From Propionibacteriales bacterium (lineage in GTDB: Bacteria; Actinomycetota; Actinomycetes; Propionibacteriales; Propionibacteriaceae): a DNA stretch of 10,952 bases. Of the stretch, positions 1 through 6,015 are shown piece after piece; position 1 is the first letter of the stretch; every line of letters begins with the position of its first letter. The position numbers were made by a program, and so were the translations under genes. The notes under the pieces were generated by a model. That model was not told the origin of the DNA, did no database searches, and saw only the letters and a list, made by a program, of their open reading frames with translations. The stretch is from assembly GCA_030453285.1 (NCBI GenBank), contig JAKDKP010000024.1:1-10952 (forward strand), in the 5' to 3' direction.

Positions 1-1
1 C

Positions 2-187
2 TGGCATCGCGAAGGCGCATACACCGAACTCACCAACGAGCAGGACCGCGAGATGCTCCCGTGGATCCGCCTGTTCAACACCTACGACCTCTACACCAAG
101 ACCGACGGGCGACCCGACGTCACAGCGCTGAAGCCGTTCTATGAAGAGCTGATCGCGGAGTTCTTCCCGACCAAGATCAACTGGTGA
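2..187 (+). CDS. myo-inositol oxygenase (MIOX), C-terminal part, 5' end outside the window
   Basis: MIOX is a non-haem di-iron dioxygenase that cleaves the myo-inositol ring with O2 to give D-glucuronate, the first step of the glucuronate route of inositol breakdown. Only the last 61 codons are present, read from the partial frame beginning at base 2. They match the family C-terminus closely: WHREGAY at the left edge, then MLPWIRLFN and YDLYTK, and a terminal [10 protein letters not shown]...INW block where human MIOX has LRPYYQGLI...LSW. The Asp of YDLYTK (codon at 86-88) aligns with the human iron ligand Asp253; the other ligands lie upstream of the window. The stop overlaps the GTG of the next gene by 4 bp, so the two are probably translated together. 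MIOX is much better known from eukaryotes than from bacteria. The family call is firm; everything N-terminal is unseen. Confidence 0.9.
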   Translation, partial: WHREGAYTELTNEQDREMLPWIRLFNTYDLYTKTDGRPDVTALKPFYEELIAEFFPTKINW

Positions 188-921
188 GCTTCGCCGCCAG
201 GGCTGGGCGACCCAGCTGCGCCACCTCGTTCACCACGAGCACGATCATGCTGCAGTTGATCGGCCTCGGAGTCTTGCAGTTGACCGTCGGGCTTGGTCCA
301 TGGGGATGGACCGCTGGTGCGGTGCATCTGGTCGTCGTGGCTGCGCTGCTGGTGCGTGCAGCGCGTCGGGCCGATCTGCCGGGATTCGGAGCGGCCAATG
401 CGGTGACGCTGCTCCGTAGCCTGCTCGGTGGCCAGGTGCTGGCGCTCGCGATCGCGTTGCTGGTGGGGGATTCCGAGGCCTTGGTGGTGCTGGTCGGAAT
501 CGCTGTGGTGGCGATTCTGCTGGACGGGGTCGACGGTCTGGTGGCCCGGCGGACCAACAACTGCAGCGACTTCGGCGCCCGTTTCGACATGGAAGCCGAT
601 GCCTTCCTGATCATGGTCCTGAGCGCGTACGCGGCCTTCACGATTGGCTGGTGGGCGGTGTCCATCGGTCTGATGCGGTACGGCTTCGTGCTCGCGGCCC
701 GATGCGCGCCGTGGCTGACCCGTCCGCTACCGGTGCGGATGGACCGCAAGGTCGTCGCGGTGATGCAGATGGTGGGACTGGTCGTGGCCGTCTCCGATGT
801 GCTGCCGGCCCCGTACGCCCAAGCGCTGTTGCTGTTGTGCCTGGCGGCGTTGTGCTGGTCGTTCGGACGAGATGTGGTGTGGCTGTGGCGCCGTCGAGGT
901 CAGGCGCCGACGGCTGCCTGA
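184..921 (+). CDS. CDP-alcohol phosphatidyltransferase family membrane enzyme
   Basis: This integral membrane enzyme would move a phosphoryl-lipid or related group from a CDP-linked donor to an alcohol, with release of CMP. The full family signature D-x2-DG-x2-AR-x8-G-x3-D-x3-D is present at residues 114-139 (D114, D117, G118, A121, R122, G131, D135, D139), supplying the metal-binding and catalytic aspartates. An N-x2-T-x2-R helix (NAVTLLR, 72-78) precedes it, as is usual in the family. Several hydrophobic stretches (about 23-58, 83-113, 141-175, 192-225) fit a six-helix fold. The 245-residue length is slightly above simple phosphatidylinositol-phosphate synthases. The GTG at 184 overlaps the MIOX stop (GTGA); ATG 247 is an alternative start that would remove 21 poorly conserved residues. 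The MIOX link suggests an inositol-related acceptor, but that is inference. The 3' end overlaps the convergent GntR gene by 22 bp. Confidence 0.85.
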   Translation: MSFAARAGRPSCATSFTTSTIMLQLIGLGVLQLTVGLGPWGWTAGAVHLVVVAALLVRAARRADLPGFGAANAVTLLRSLLGGQVLALAIALLVGDSEALVVLVGIAVVAILLDGVDGLVARRTNNCSDFGARFDMEADAFLIMVLSAYAAFTIGWWAVSIGLMRYGFVLAARCAPWLTRPLPVRMDRKVVAVMQMVGLVVAVSDVLPAPYAQALLLLCLAALCWSFGRDVVWLWRRRGQAPTAA

Positions 922-1562
922 TCAGGCGTATCGGCGGAGTGGATGATCCGATGCAGCAACTGCTCGCGCGACATCCGGATGCTCTCCTCGGTGATCGCTC
1001 GGGCCTCCTCGGCGTCGTGCGTACGGATCGCGGTGACCAGCCGATGGTGGTTGGCCTTGGGTGGCATCGGCCCGCCATCGGCGACCTGGGCGGCCAGGAA
1101 CCAGCGCATCTGGTCCTGCAGCGAGGTGATGATCGACGTCAGTTGGGGGACGCGGGCGATCTGGACGACGCTGACGTGGAACTTGGCGTGCGCGGCGAGG
1201 TCGAGCATGTCGGTGCCGCTGCTGAGCTGATGATCGTCCAACTCCTCCAGGCGTGCGATGTCGGAGGGGGTCGCGTTCCGGGCGGCCAGGGCACTGGCTT
1301 CGGGTTCGACCAGGGAACGGATCAGGAAGACATGCTTGATGTCGCGCACCTGCACGGCGCGTACCAGACTGCCTCGACGGGGGAACACGTCGACGAAGCC
1401 CTCGCCGGCCAGCTTGCCGATCGCCTGTCGTACCGGAGTCTTGGACGTGCCGAACTGGTCGGCCAGGGTCGCCTCATTGATCAGGCTGCCCGGCGGTAGG
1501 GCGCAGGACAGCACTTCCTCCTTGATGCCGACGTACGCTCGCTCGGCCAAACTTTCGGTCAT
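900..1562 (-). CDS. GntR-family transcriptional regulator, FadR/FCD type
   Basis: This is a 220-residue DNA-binding regulator that probably controls the divergent opine-dehydrogenase/transport operon. The N-terminal winged helix-turn-helix (about residues 8-67) carries the GntR landmarks LPPGSLINEATLADQFGTSK, TPVRQAI and the wing RRGSLV. The C-terminal all-helical FCD ligand domain spans about 75-205 (RSLVEPEASALAARN, then FHVSV, then HHRLVTAIRTHD). FCD proteins usually bind organic acids, often with a metal held by Asp and His. Here the Asp of the D-x2-FH signature reads as His (HAKFH, 125-129) and the Asn of the AGN motif as Val, so the ligand site departs from consensus. The start at 1562 is chosen because AGAGGG lies 5 nt upstream and the family domain begins right there; a longer in-frame reading to 2255 runs through the divergent gene and is spurious. 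Confidence 0.88.
   Translation of the reverse strand: MTESLAERAYVGIKEEVLSCALPPGSLINEATLADQFGTSKTPVRQAIGKLAGEGFVDVFPRRGSLVRAVQVRDIKHVFLIRSLVEPEASALAARNATPSDIARLEELDDHQLSSGTDMLDLAAHAKFHVSVVQIARVPQLTSIITSLQDQMRWFLAAQVADGGPMPPKANHHRLVTAIRTHDAEEARAITEESIRMSREQLLHRIIHSADTPDQAAVGA
905..936. terminator. dyad-symmetric hairpin at the convergent gene junction (possible bidirectional terminator)
   Basis: An outer inverted repeat CGCCGA (905-910) / TCGGCG (931-936) encloses a perfect 12-bp palindrome, GCCTGATCAGGC (916-927). It sits exactly where the phosphatidyltransferase stop (919-921) and the GntR stop (900-902 on the minus strand) overlap. The position suits a shared terminator. There is no T-tract on either side, so it is not a canonical intrinsic terminator, and the palindrome could simply reflect coding constraint. 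Confidence 0.3.
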
Positions 1563-1573
1563 GGGTGCCCTCT

Positions 1574-1596
1574 GTTGTCGACGCCTGTGAGACAAC
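1574..1596. promoter_or_regulatory. inverted repeat GTTGTC-N11-GACAAC, possible second operator
   Basis: GTTGTC (1574-1579) and GACAAC (1591-1596) are exact 6-bp inverted repeats with an 11-bp spacer. The element covers the predicted leftward start site and part of its -10, directly upstream of the regulator's ribosome site. It could be an autoregulatory operator or an mRNA hairpin. Half-sites differ from the 1609-1622 palindrome, so it may bind another protein. Confidence 0.3.
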
Positions 1597-1608
1597 TCTA
1601 GAACCCAG

Positions 1609-1622
1609 ACTGAAATTTCAGT
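1609..1622. promoter_or_regulatory. perfect 14-bp palindrome, candidate GntR operator
   Basis: ACTGAAATTTCAGT is identical to its reverse complement, with AT-rich half-sites in an otherwise GC-rich region. It abuts the rightward -10 candidate (1622-1627) and covers the leftward -35 region, so one dimer could block both the operon and the regulator. FadR/FCD-type regulators generally bind short palindromes in their own divergent promoter. Binding by this regulator is inferred. Confidence 0.55.
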
Positions 1623-1656
1623 AGTGTCCCAGTCAAATCCCAATGGGGGCGATTCG

Positions 1657-2703
1657 ATGACACTGGCAGTTCTTGGTGATCCACAGGCGGTGGCCGCGGC
1701 CGGGCACGCCGCCGCGCGGACCGGGGAGCGGGTGCTGCTCGGGCTCTCCGCCGGAGACGGACACGTCCACACGCGCACCACAGGTTTGTTCGAGGCGGGT
1801 GTCGATGTCCGCCCGGTTGCCGAGCCGGACGCCGAGGCGTACCTGCTGATCTGCACCAGCGCCGGCCTCGAATCGGTCCTCGCACAGCACCGGGATCGCT
1901 TGGCCGGGCGTCCCCTGCTGCTCGCGCCCGGCGGCTTTGCCGGCGCAATCCGTGTCCGCACCCTGTTCGAACGATGGGGACTGCCGATACCACTGGTGGG
2001 CGAGACGAGCGGATTCCCGGTGATGGGGTCCGCCGTCGGCGCGGAGATCATGATCAGGGCGGTGAAGCGGCAGCTCCCCGTGGCCGGCCTCGACGACGAG
2101 GCGACTGCCGAGCTGCTACGGGTGTTCACGCCGTCGTACGGTGACCTGGTCGGCAGTGACCTGGTCACCACGTCGCTTTCGAACACCAACCACATGCTGC
2201 ACCCGGCCATCACGGTGGTGAACGCCGCCCGGATCGCTCGCGGTGAGGACTTCACCTTCTATCGCCAAGGCCTCGCGCCGGAGCTGAACGCGCTGATCGA
2301 AGCGCTCGACGAGGAGCGCCTCGCCGTCGTCCATGCGCTGGGCGGACAGGCGTTGACCGTGACCGAATGGCTGCTGCGCTTCTACGGAACCGGACCCGAC
2401 GCCATGCGCGGAGACCGGATCATCGACTGCCTCGTCGGCTACCGTCCATTCGAACGGTCGGCGGCGCCAACCACTCTTGATCATCGCTACCTGACCGACG
2501 ACGTTCCGTACGGAGCGGCTGCCCATCTGGCGGTGTCCGAAGCGCTGGGCCTGGCGGCTCCAGTGACGCGCGGCATCGTCACCACTGCGAGCCTGCTGCT
2601 GGGCCGCGACCTGACCACCCCGCCCCAGGTGGTGCAGGAGTTCTTCGATCGCGCCGTCCATCGGCGCGAACTCGTACCCACAGATCATCGGGGAGCATCA
2701 TGA
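1657..2703 (+). CDS. NAD(P)-dependent octopine/nopaline (opine) dehydrogenase family protein
   Basis: Opine dehydrogenases reversibly join an amino acid and a 2-oxo acid by NAD(P)H-dependent reductive condensation. The C-terminal catalytic domain (about 170-345 of 348) is typical: SNTNHMLHP with the catalytic-type His182, the following helix VVNAARIA, YRQGLAPE, and RYLTDDVPYG (277-286), whose Asp corresponds to the catalytic Asp of the family. The N-terminal half is less usual: after the first strand TLAVLG the expected Gly-x-Gly-x2-Gly/Ala loop reads GDPQAV (7-12), so cofactor binding may be altered or lost. The start is ATG 1657 with GGGGG 7 nt upstream; GTG 1624 lies inside the promoter and lacks a ribosome site. 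The stop overlaps the lipoprotein gene by 4 bp (ATGA). The transport genes downstream argue for a role in using an imported compound rather than making an exported one. Exact substrate unknown. Confidence 0.82.
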   Translation: MTLAVLGDPQAVAAAGHAAARTGERVLLGLSAGDGHVHTRTTGLFEAGVDVRPVAEPDAEAYLLICTSAGLESVLAQHRDRLAGRPLLLAPGGFAGAIRVRTLFERWGLPIPLVGETSGFPVMGSAVGAEIMIRAVKRQLPVAGLDDEATAELLRVFTPSYGDLVGSDLVTTSLSNTNHMLHPAITVVNAARIARGEDFTFYRQGLAPELNALIEALDEERLAVVHALGGQALTVTEWLLRFYGTGPDAMRGDRIIDCLVGYRPFERSAAPTTLDHRYLTDDVPYGAAAHLAVSEALGLAAPVTRGIVTTASLLLGRDLTTPPQVVQEFFDRAVHRRELVPTDHRGAS

Positions 2704-4172
2704 GACACGAGCGCGAACTGGCCCGACTTGGCCGGCTCCGTCAGCAACTTCTGGGCGGCGACATCAGCCGACGCGGATTCCTGACCGCCGCGATGAGCCT
2801 TTCCTCGGCCGTTCTGCTGCAGGGCTGCGTCGGTGGGCTGCGTCAGGCCACCGGCGGTGCCGTCGGTGATCCTGCGATCATCCCGCTGTACACCGTCGAG
2901 AACGACCCGGCCACGCTGGCGTTCTACAACATGGTGATCGCCAAGTTCGAGGACGCCCACCCAGGCCACAAGGTGACCGTGACGGTGTACTCCGACTCCA
3001 ACCAGTTGCAGTACCTGACCACCGCCTTCCAGAACGGGGTCGACGTCGGCATCTTCTCTCCGCCGGTGAGTTCCTTCCCTGCCTTCCAGGCCGCCGGGCA
3101 TCTCGCCGACCTGGGTGACCTGGTCGCCGAGGTGGGCGCCGACGATTTCCTGCCCGGCACGCGGGTGGTGATCGGCGGGAACGACTACGGCATGCCGCTG
3201 CAGTCGAACTCCTCGCTGGTCTACTACCGCAAGGACCTGCTGGCCTCCGCCGGGCTGCCGGTGCCGAAGACGTACGAGGAATACCTCAACGCGATCCGCA
3301 CCCTGCACGGCCGTGACAACCGGATCGGGATTGCGATGGCGGTGGGCGCCACGCCGCAACTGCCGCTGCAGTTCTTTGCTCCGTACATCTACCAGTCGGG
3401 ATGGGACTACTTCGACCCCGATGGCAACCTCACCTTCGACCAACCCGAGGTGCTGGATGCCGTGCGCCGGTTCACCGACGTGATGGCCTACACCTCACCG
3501 TCGTTGAAGAATGCCGAGTTCGGCGACATCGTGAACGCCTACACCGCAGGTCAGGCAGCCTTCGCCACCTTCCCCGGTCGGCTCGGGGTGACGCTCACCG
3601 CCAAGGCCCCCGAGATCGCGGCCAACACCGGTGTCATGCCGATCCCGGCCGGGCCGTTCCAGACCGGCCAACTGCACTTCGGGTCAGGCCAGCAGTACGG
3701 CCTGTTCGCTCGTACGTCCAACCCTGAGTTGGCCAAGAAGCTGATGTTGATGCTCACCACCGGCGATGACGCCCTGGCCTTCGCACTCACCGTCCCAGGG
3801 CATCTGCTGCCGCCGTTGAAGAGTGTCCAGGCCAAGCTGCGGGAACGGATGGCCGGCCCGGGCAACGACTACATCCACCAGCACAAGGACTGGATGGAGA
3901 CCTTCCTGGGGCAGGTGGAGAACGCCATGACCTCGTCGGTGTCGATGGGAGCAGTCACCAACCACACCTTCGAGGGCAAGACGCTGAACCTGATGCCTTG
4001 GGCGCCAGGAATCTGGCCCTCGCCGGCGATCGATGCCGACATGTTCTCCGACATCCTGGTGTCCGGTGTCCCGCCGGATCAGGCGTGGCAGAAGGCCTGC
4101 GGACGGATGCGTGCCGCGGCCGACGACTGGAAGATGAAGAATCCCGGCTGGTACCCGGAGGTGTCGCGATGA
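2700..4172 (+). CDS. ABC transporter solute-binding lipoprotein, family 1 (sugar type)
   Basis: This extracytoplasmic receptor would capture the substrate and deliver it to the two permeases encoded next. The N-terminus has a twin-arginine motif SRRGFLT (23-29), a hydrophobic stretch and a lipobox LLQGC ending at Cys43, predicting Tat export and lipid anchoring. The mature part has the family 1 pattern: PLYTVENDPATLAFYNMVIA with KFEDAHPG, the hinge-side block YGMPLQSNSSLVYYRKDLL (about 162-180) and AGLPVPKTYEEYLNAI, as in MalE/UgpB-like proteins. At 490 residues it is somewhat longer than the usual 400-450. Family 1 receptors mostly bind sugars, glycerol phosphates or glycosides, which hints at a polyol or sugar part in the ligand; the ligand itself cannot be read from sequence. 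It overlaps both neighbours by 4 bp (ATGA at each end). Confidence 0.9.
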   Translation: MRHERELARLGRLRQQLLGGDISRRGFLTAAMSLSSAVLLQGCVGGLRQATGGAVGDPAIIPLYTVENDPATLAFYNMVIAKFEDAHPGHKVTVTVYSDSNQLQYLTTAFQNGVDVGIFSPPVSSFPAFQAAGHLADLGDLVAEVGADDFLPGTRVVIGGNDYGMPLQSNSSLVYYRKDLLASAGLPVPKTYEEYLNAIRTLHGRDNRIGIAMAVGATPQLPLQFFAPYIYQSGWDYFDPDGNLTFDQPEVLDAVRRFTDVMAYTSPSLKNAEFGDIVNAYTAGQAAFATFPGRLGVTLTAKAPEIAANTGVMPIPAGPFQTGQLHFGSGQQYGLFARTSNPELAKKLMLMLTTGDDALAFALTVPGHLLPPLKSVQAKLRERMAGPGNDYIHQHKDWMETFLGQVENAMTSSVSMGAVTNHTFEGKTLNLMPWAPGIWPSPAIDADMFSDILVSGVPPDQAWQKACGRMRAAADDWKMKNPGWYPEVSR

Positions 4173-5062
4173 GCACCGTGGACCTTCCCGGCACATCTCC
4201 GGTCACCGGTGGGACGTCGACGACCCACCGTCAGCGGAGGCTCAGCCCCGTACGGGCAGCGCAGTACGTGATGATGGCAGTGGTGCTGTTCTTCGCGGTC
4301 GGGCCCCTCGTGTGGGTGGTGATCAACGCCATTCGGCCCGAGACCGAGATTGCCGCCTACCCACCCAAGCTGCTGCCGCGTGAGCTCACCGGTGAGCACT
4401 TCGCGTCGCTGTTCGGTCTGTACGACTTCGGCACCTACTTGATCAACTCGTTCGTGGTGTCCATCGTGGCGACGGTCCTGGCGCTGGTCCTCGGCACGCT
4501 CGCGGCGTACGCGATGGCGCGCTTTGATCTGCGCGCCATCCGGGCCGTCGGCGAACTGTCCCTGGTGGCGTACCTCATCCCGCCGATCCTGGTCCTGGTC
4601 CCGGTCACCCAGATCCTCTTCGGCTCTGGTCTGGGCGACAACCGCGCGGCCCTGGCCGTGCTGTACACCGCCACCTTGCTGCCGTTCGCCTTGTGGATCC
4701 TGCGGCCCTACTTTTCCGGTATCGCCGTCGACATCGAGGAGGCGGCGATGATCGACCAGTGCACCCGGTTCGGTGCCTTCCTTCGGGTCGTGCTGCCACA
4801 GGCGGTGCCCGGGCTGGTCTCCACCGGCATCTTCACCTTCAATGCCGCCTGGAGCGAATACCTGTTCGCCTCCACGGTGATGACCACCACGTCCAAGCTG
4901 CCGGCCAACGCGGCGATCTTCCTGCTGATGGGGCAGATGGGCACCGGATCGTGGGGCCTGTTGATGGCGGCCGCGGTGACTCTGGTGACACCGGTGGTGG
5001 TCCTGTTCATCTTCGCCCAGCGATGGTTGATCTCTGGCATCGGTGACGGGGCGGTGAAGTGA
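4169..5062 (+). CDS. ABC sugar-type transporter permease, MalG-like
   Basis: This is one of the two membrane subunits of the importer. The 297-residue protein has a hydrophilic N-terminus and six hydrophobic segments at about 33-53, 93-115, 129-151, 160-179, 211-231 and 262-284. Before the fifth segment lies the EAA coupling loop (190-210), which contacts the ATPase: EEAAMIDQCTRFGAFLRVVLP. The length, short N-terminal tail and ending close behind the last helix fit MalG rather than MalF. The normally conserved Gly of EAA-x2-DG is Gln197 here. The ATG at 4169 overlaps the lipoprotein stop; a longer in-frame reading from 3998 would run 171 bp into the lipoprotein gene and is rejected. The next permease gene follows within a few bases. 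Confidence 0.9.
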   Translation: MSTVDLPGTSPVTGGTSTTHRQRRLSPVRAAQYVMMAVVLFFAVGPLVWVVINAIRPETEIAAYPPKLLPRELTGEHFASLFGLYDFGTYLINSFVVSIVATVLALVLGTLAAYAMARFDLRAIRAVGELSLVAYLIPPILVLVPVTQILFGSGLGDNRAALAVLYTATLLPFALWILRPYFSGIAVDIEEAAMIDQCTRFGAFLRVVLPQAVPGLVSTGIFTFNAAWSEYLFASTVMTTTSKLPANAAIFLLMGQMGTGSWGLLMAAAVTLVTPVVVLFIFAQRWLISGIGDGAVK

Positions 5063-5064
5063 TC

Positions 5065-6015
5065 ATGAGCATCGTCACGAGTTCTCGGCAACGGGCACGG
5101 GAGGAAGGCCGGATCAACCGGCCGCGTCGTCAAGGGCTGACTGATCATCAACTGGCCCTGGCGATGGTCCTTCCGGCCGCGGTGTTGATCATCATCTTTG
5201 CCGTCTACCCGTTCGCCATCGCGGTCTGGAACAGCTTCTCCGAGGTTGACATCAACACCGGCGCGACCAACTTCATCGGACTGGACAACTTTCAGTCGGT
5301 GTTCACCACGCCAGCCATCCTCGCCTCCATGGGCCGGTCGGCCGTGTGGACCCTGGCCAACATCGTGCTCCAGGTCCTGATCGGTGTGGCGGTGGCCCTG
5401 CTGCTGAACGCCGACCTGCGCGGTCAGGGAGTCTTCCGCGGACTGGTGCTGTTCCCGTACATGGTGCCGGCCATCGTGGTGGCGCTGATCTTCCGATTCA
5501 TGTTCAACGACGTCACTGGCGTGATCAACTTCGGCCTGCAGAGGATCGGTCTGATCGACGAGCCGATGTCCTGGCTGTCCGACCCCGACATGTTGATGAC
5601 CACCATCGTGCTGGTGAACGTGTGGAAGTATTCACCGTTCTTCATGATCGTGGTGCTGGCCAGGCTGCAGACCATTCCCCAGGGCTTGTACGAGGCCGTC
5701 TCGGTCGACGGCGGTGGCTGGCGGCACCGTTTCACTGCCGTCACCCTGCCGGCGATCGTCCCGGTGGTGCTGGCGGGCATGATGTTGCGCACCATCTGGA
5801 CCGCGTACGACTTCGACCTGCCGTTCCTGCTGTCGAACGGCGGTGGTCCCGGCGGGGCGGCAGTCACCGTACCGTTGGAGATCCGTCAGCTCGCATTCGA
5901 GCAGCAGAGCATCGGGCAGGCCTCGGCGTTGGCGGTGATTGCGGCGATCCTGCTGACCGGGGCGTCGTACTTCTACATTCGCGGGTACGGCCGAGTCGTG
6001 AAGGCTGACCAGTGA
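5065..6015 (+). CDS. ABC sugar-type transporter permease, MalF/UgpA-like
   Basis: This is the second membrane subunit, pairing with the MalG-like protein. The 316-residue protein has a basic N-terminal tail, then six hydrophobic segments (about 31-56, 93-117, 123-147, 178-200, 230-250, 284-305). A periplasmic block follows the first, NFIGLDNFQSVF (69-80), typical of UgpA/MalF-like subunits. The EAA loop (210-230) reads EAVSVDGGGWRHRFTAVTLP, with the conserved Gly intact. The start is ambiguous: GTG 5059 overlaps the preceding stop (GTGA), while ATG 5065 has GGCGG 10 nt upstream; ATG was preferred, and the choice changes only two residues. The stop overlaps the oxidoreductase start by 4 bp. 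No ATP-binding subunit is encoded nearby, so a shared ATPase of the MsiK/MalK kind would have to be supplied from elsewhere. Confidence 0.9.
   Translation: MSIVTSSRQRAREEGRINRPRRQGLTDHQLALAMVLPAAVLIIIFAVYPFAIAVWNSFSEVDINTGATNFIGLDNFQSVFTTPAILASMGRSAVWTLANIVLQVLIGVAVALLLNADLRGQGVFRGLVLFPYMVPAIVVALIFRFMFNDVTGVINFGLQRIGLIDEPMSWLSDPDMLMTTIVLVNVWKYSPFFMIVVLARLQTIPQGLYEAVSVDGGGWRHRFTAVTLPAIVPVVLAGMMLRTIWTAYDFDLPFLLSNGGGPGGAAVTVPLEIRQLAFEQQSIGQASALAVIAAILLTGASYFYIRGYGRVVKADQ

Larger units (their letters stand above)
1563..1656. promoter_or_regulatory. divergent promoter region between the GntR regulator and the opine-type operon
   Basis: These 94 bp hold everything needed for two diverging transcripts. 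Rightward: a TAnnnT-type -10 (TAGTGT, 1622-1627) with no good -35, then a GGGGG ribosome site (1645-1649) 7 nt before ATG 1657. Leftward: a -10 candidate TAGAGT (1600 to 1595 on the minus strand), then AGAGGG (1573 to 1568) 5 nt before the regulator ATG. Two dyads, listed separately, overlap these elements. Promoter hexamers are assigned by eye and remain tentative; the presence of regulatory DNA here is likely. Confidence 0.5.

Noticed and set aside
1624..1656. GTG 1624 as start of the opine-dehydrogenase gene
   Set aside because: It adds 11 residues unlike the family, lies within the -10 candidate next to the palindrome and lacks a ribosome site; ATG 1657 has GGGGG 7 nt upstream.
1563..2255. 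N-terminal extension of the GntR regulator back to 2255
   Set aside because: It would run through the divergent promoter and antisense to the opine-dehydrogenase gene; the GntR domain begins right after ATG 1562, which has its own ribosome site.
3998..4168. Upstream extension of the MalG-like permease
   Set aside because: It would overlap the lipoprotein gene by 175 bp; ATG 4169 forms the usual ATGA overlap and the preceding residues have no family likeness.
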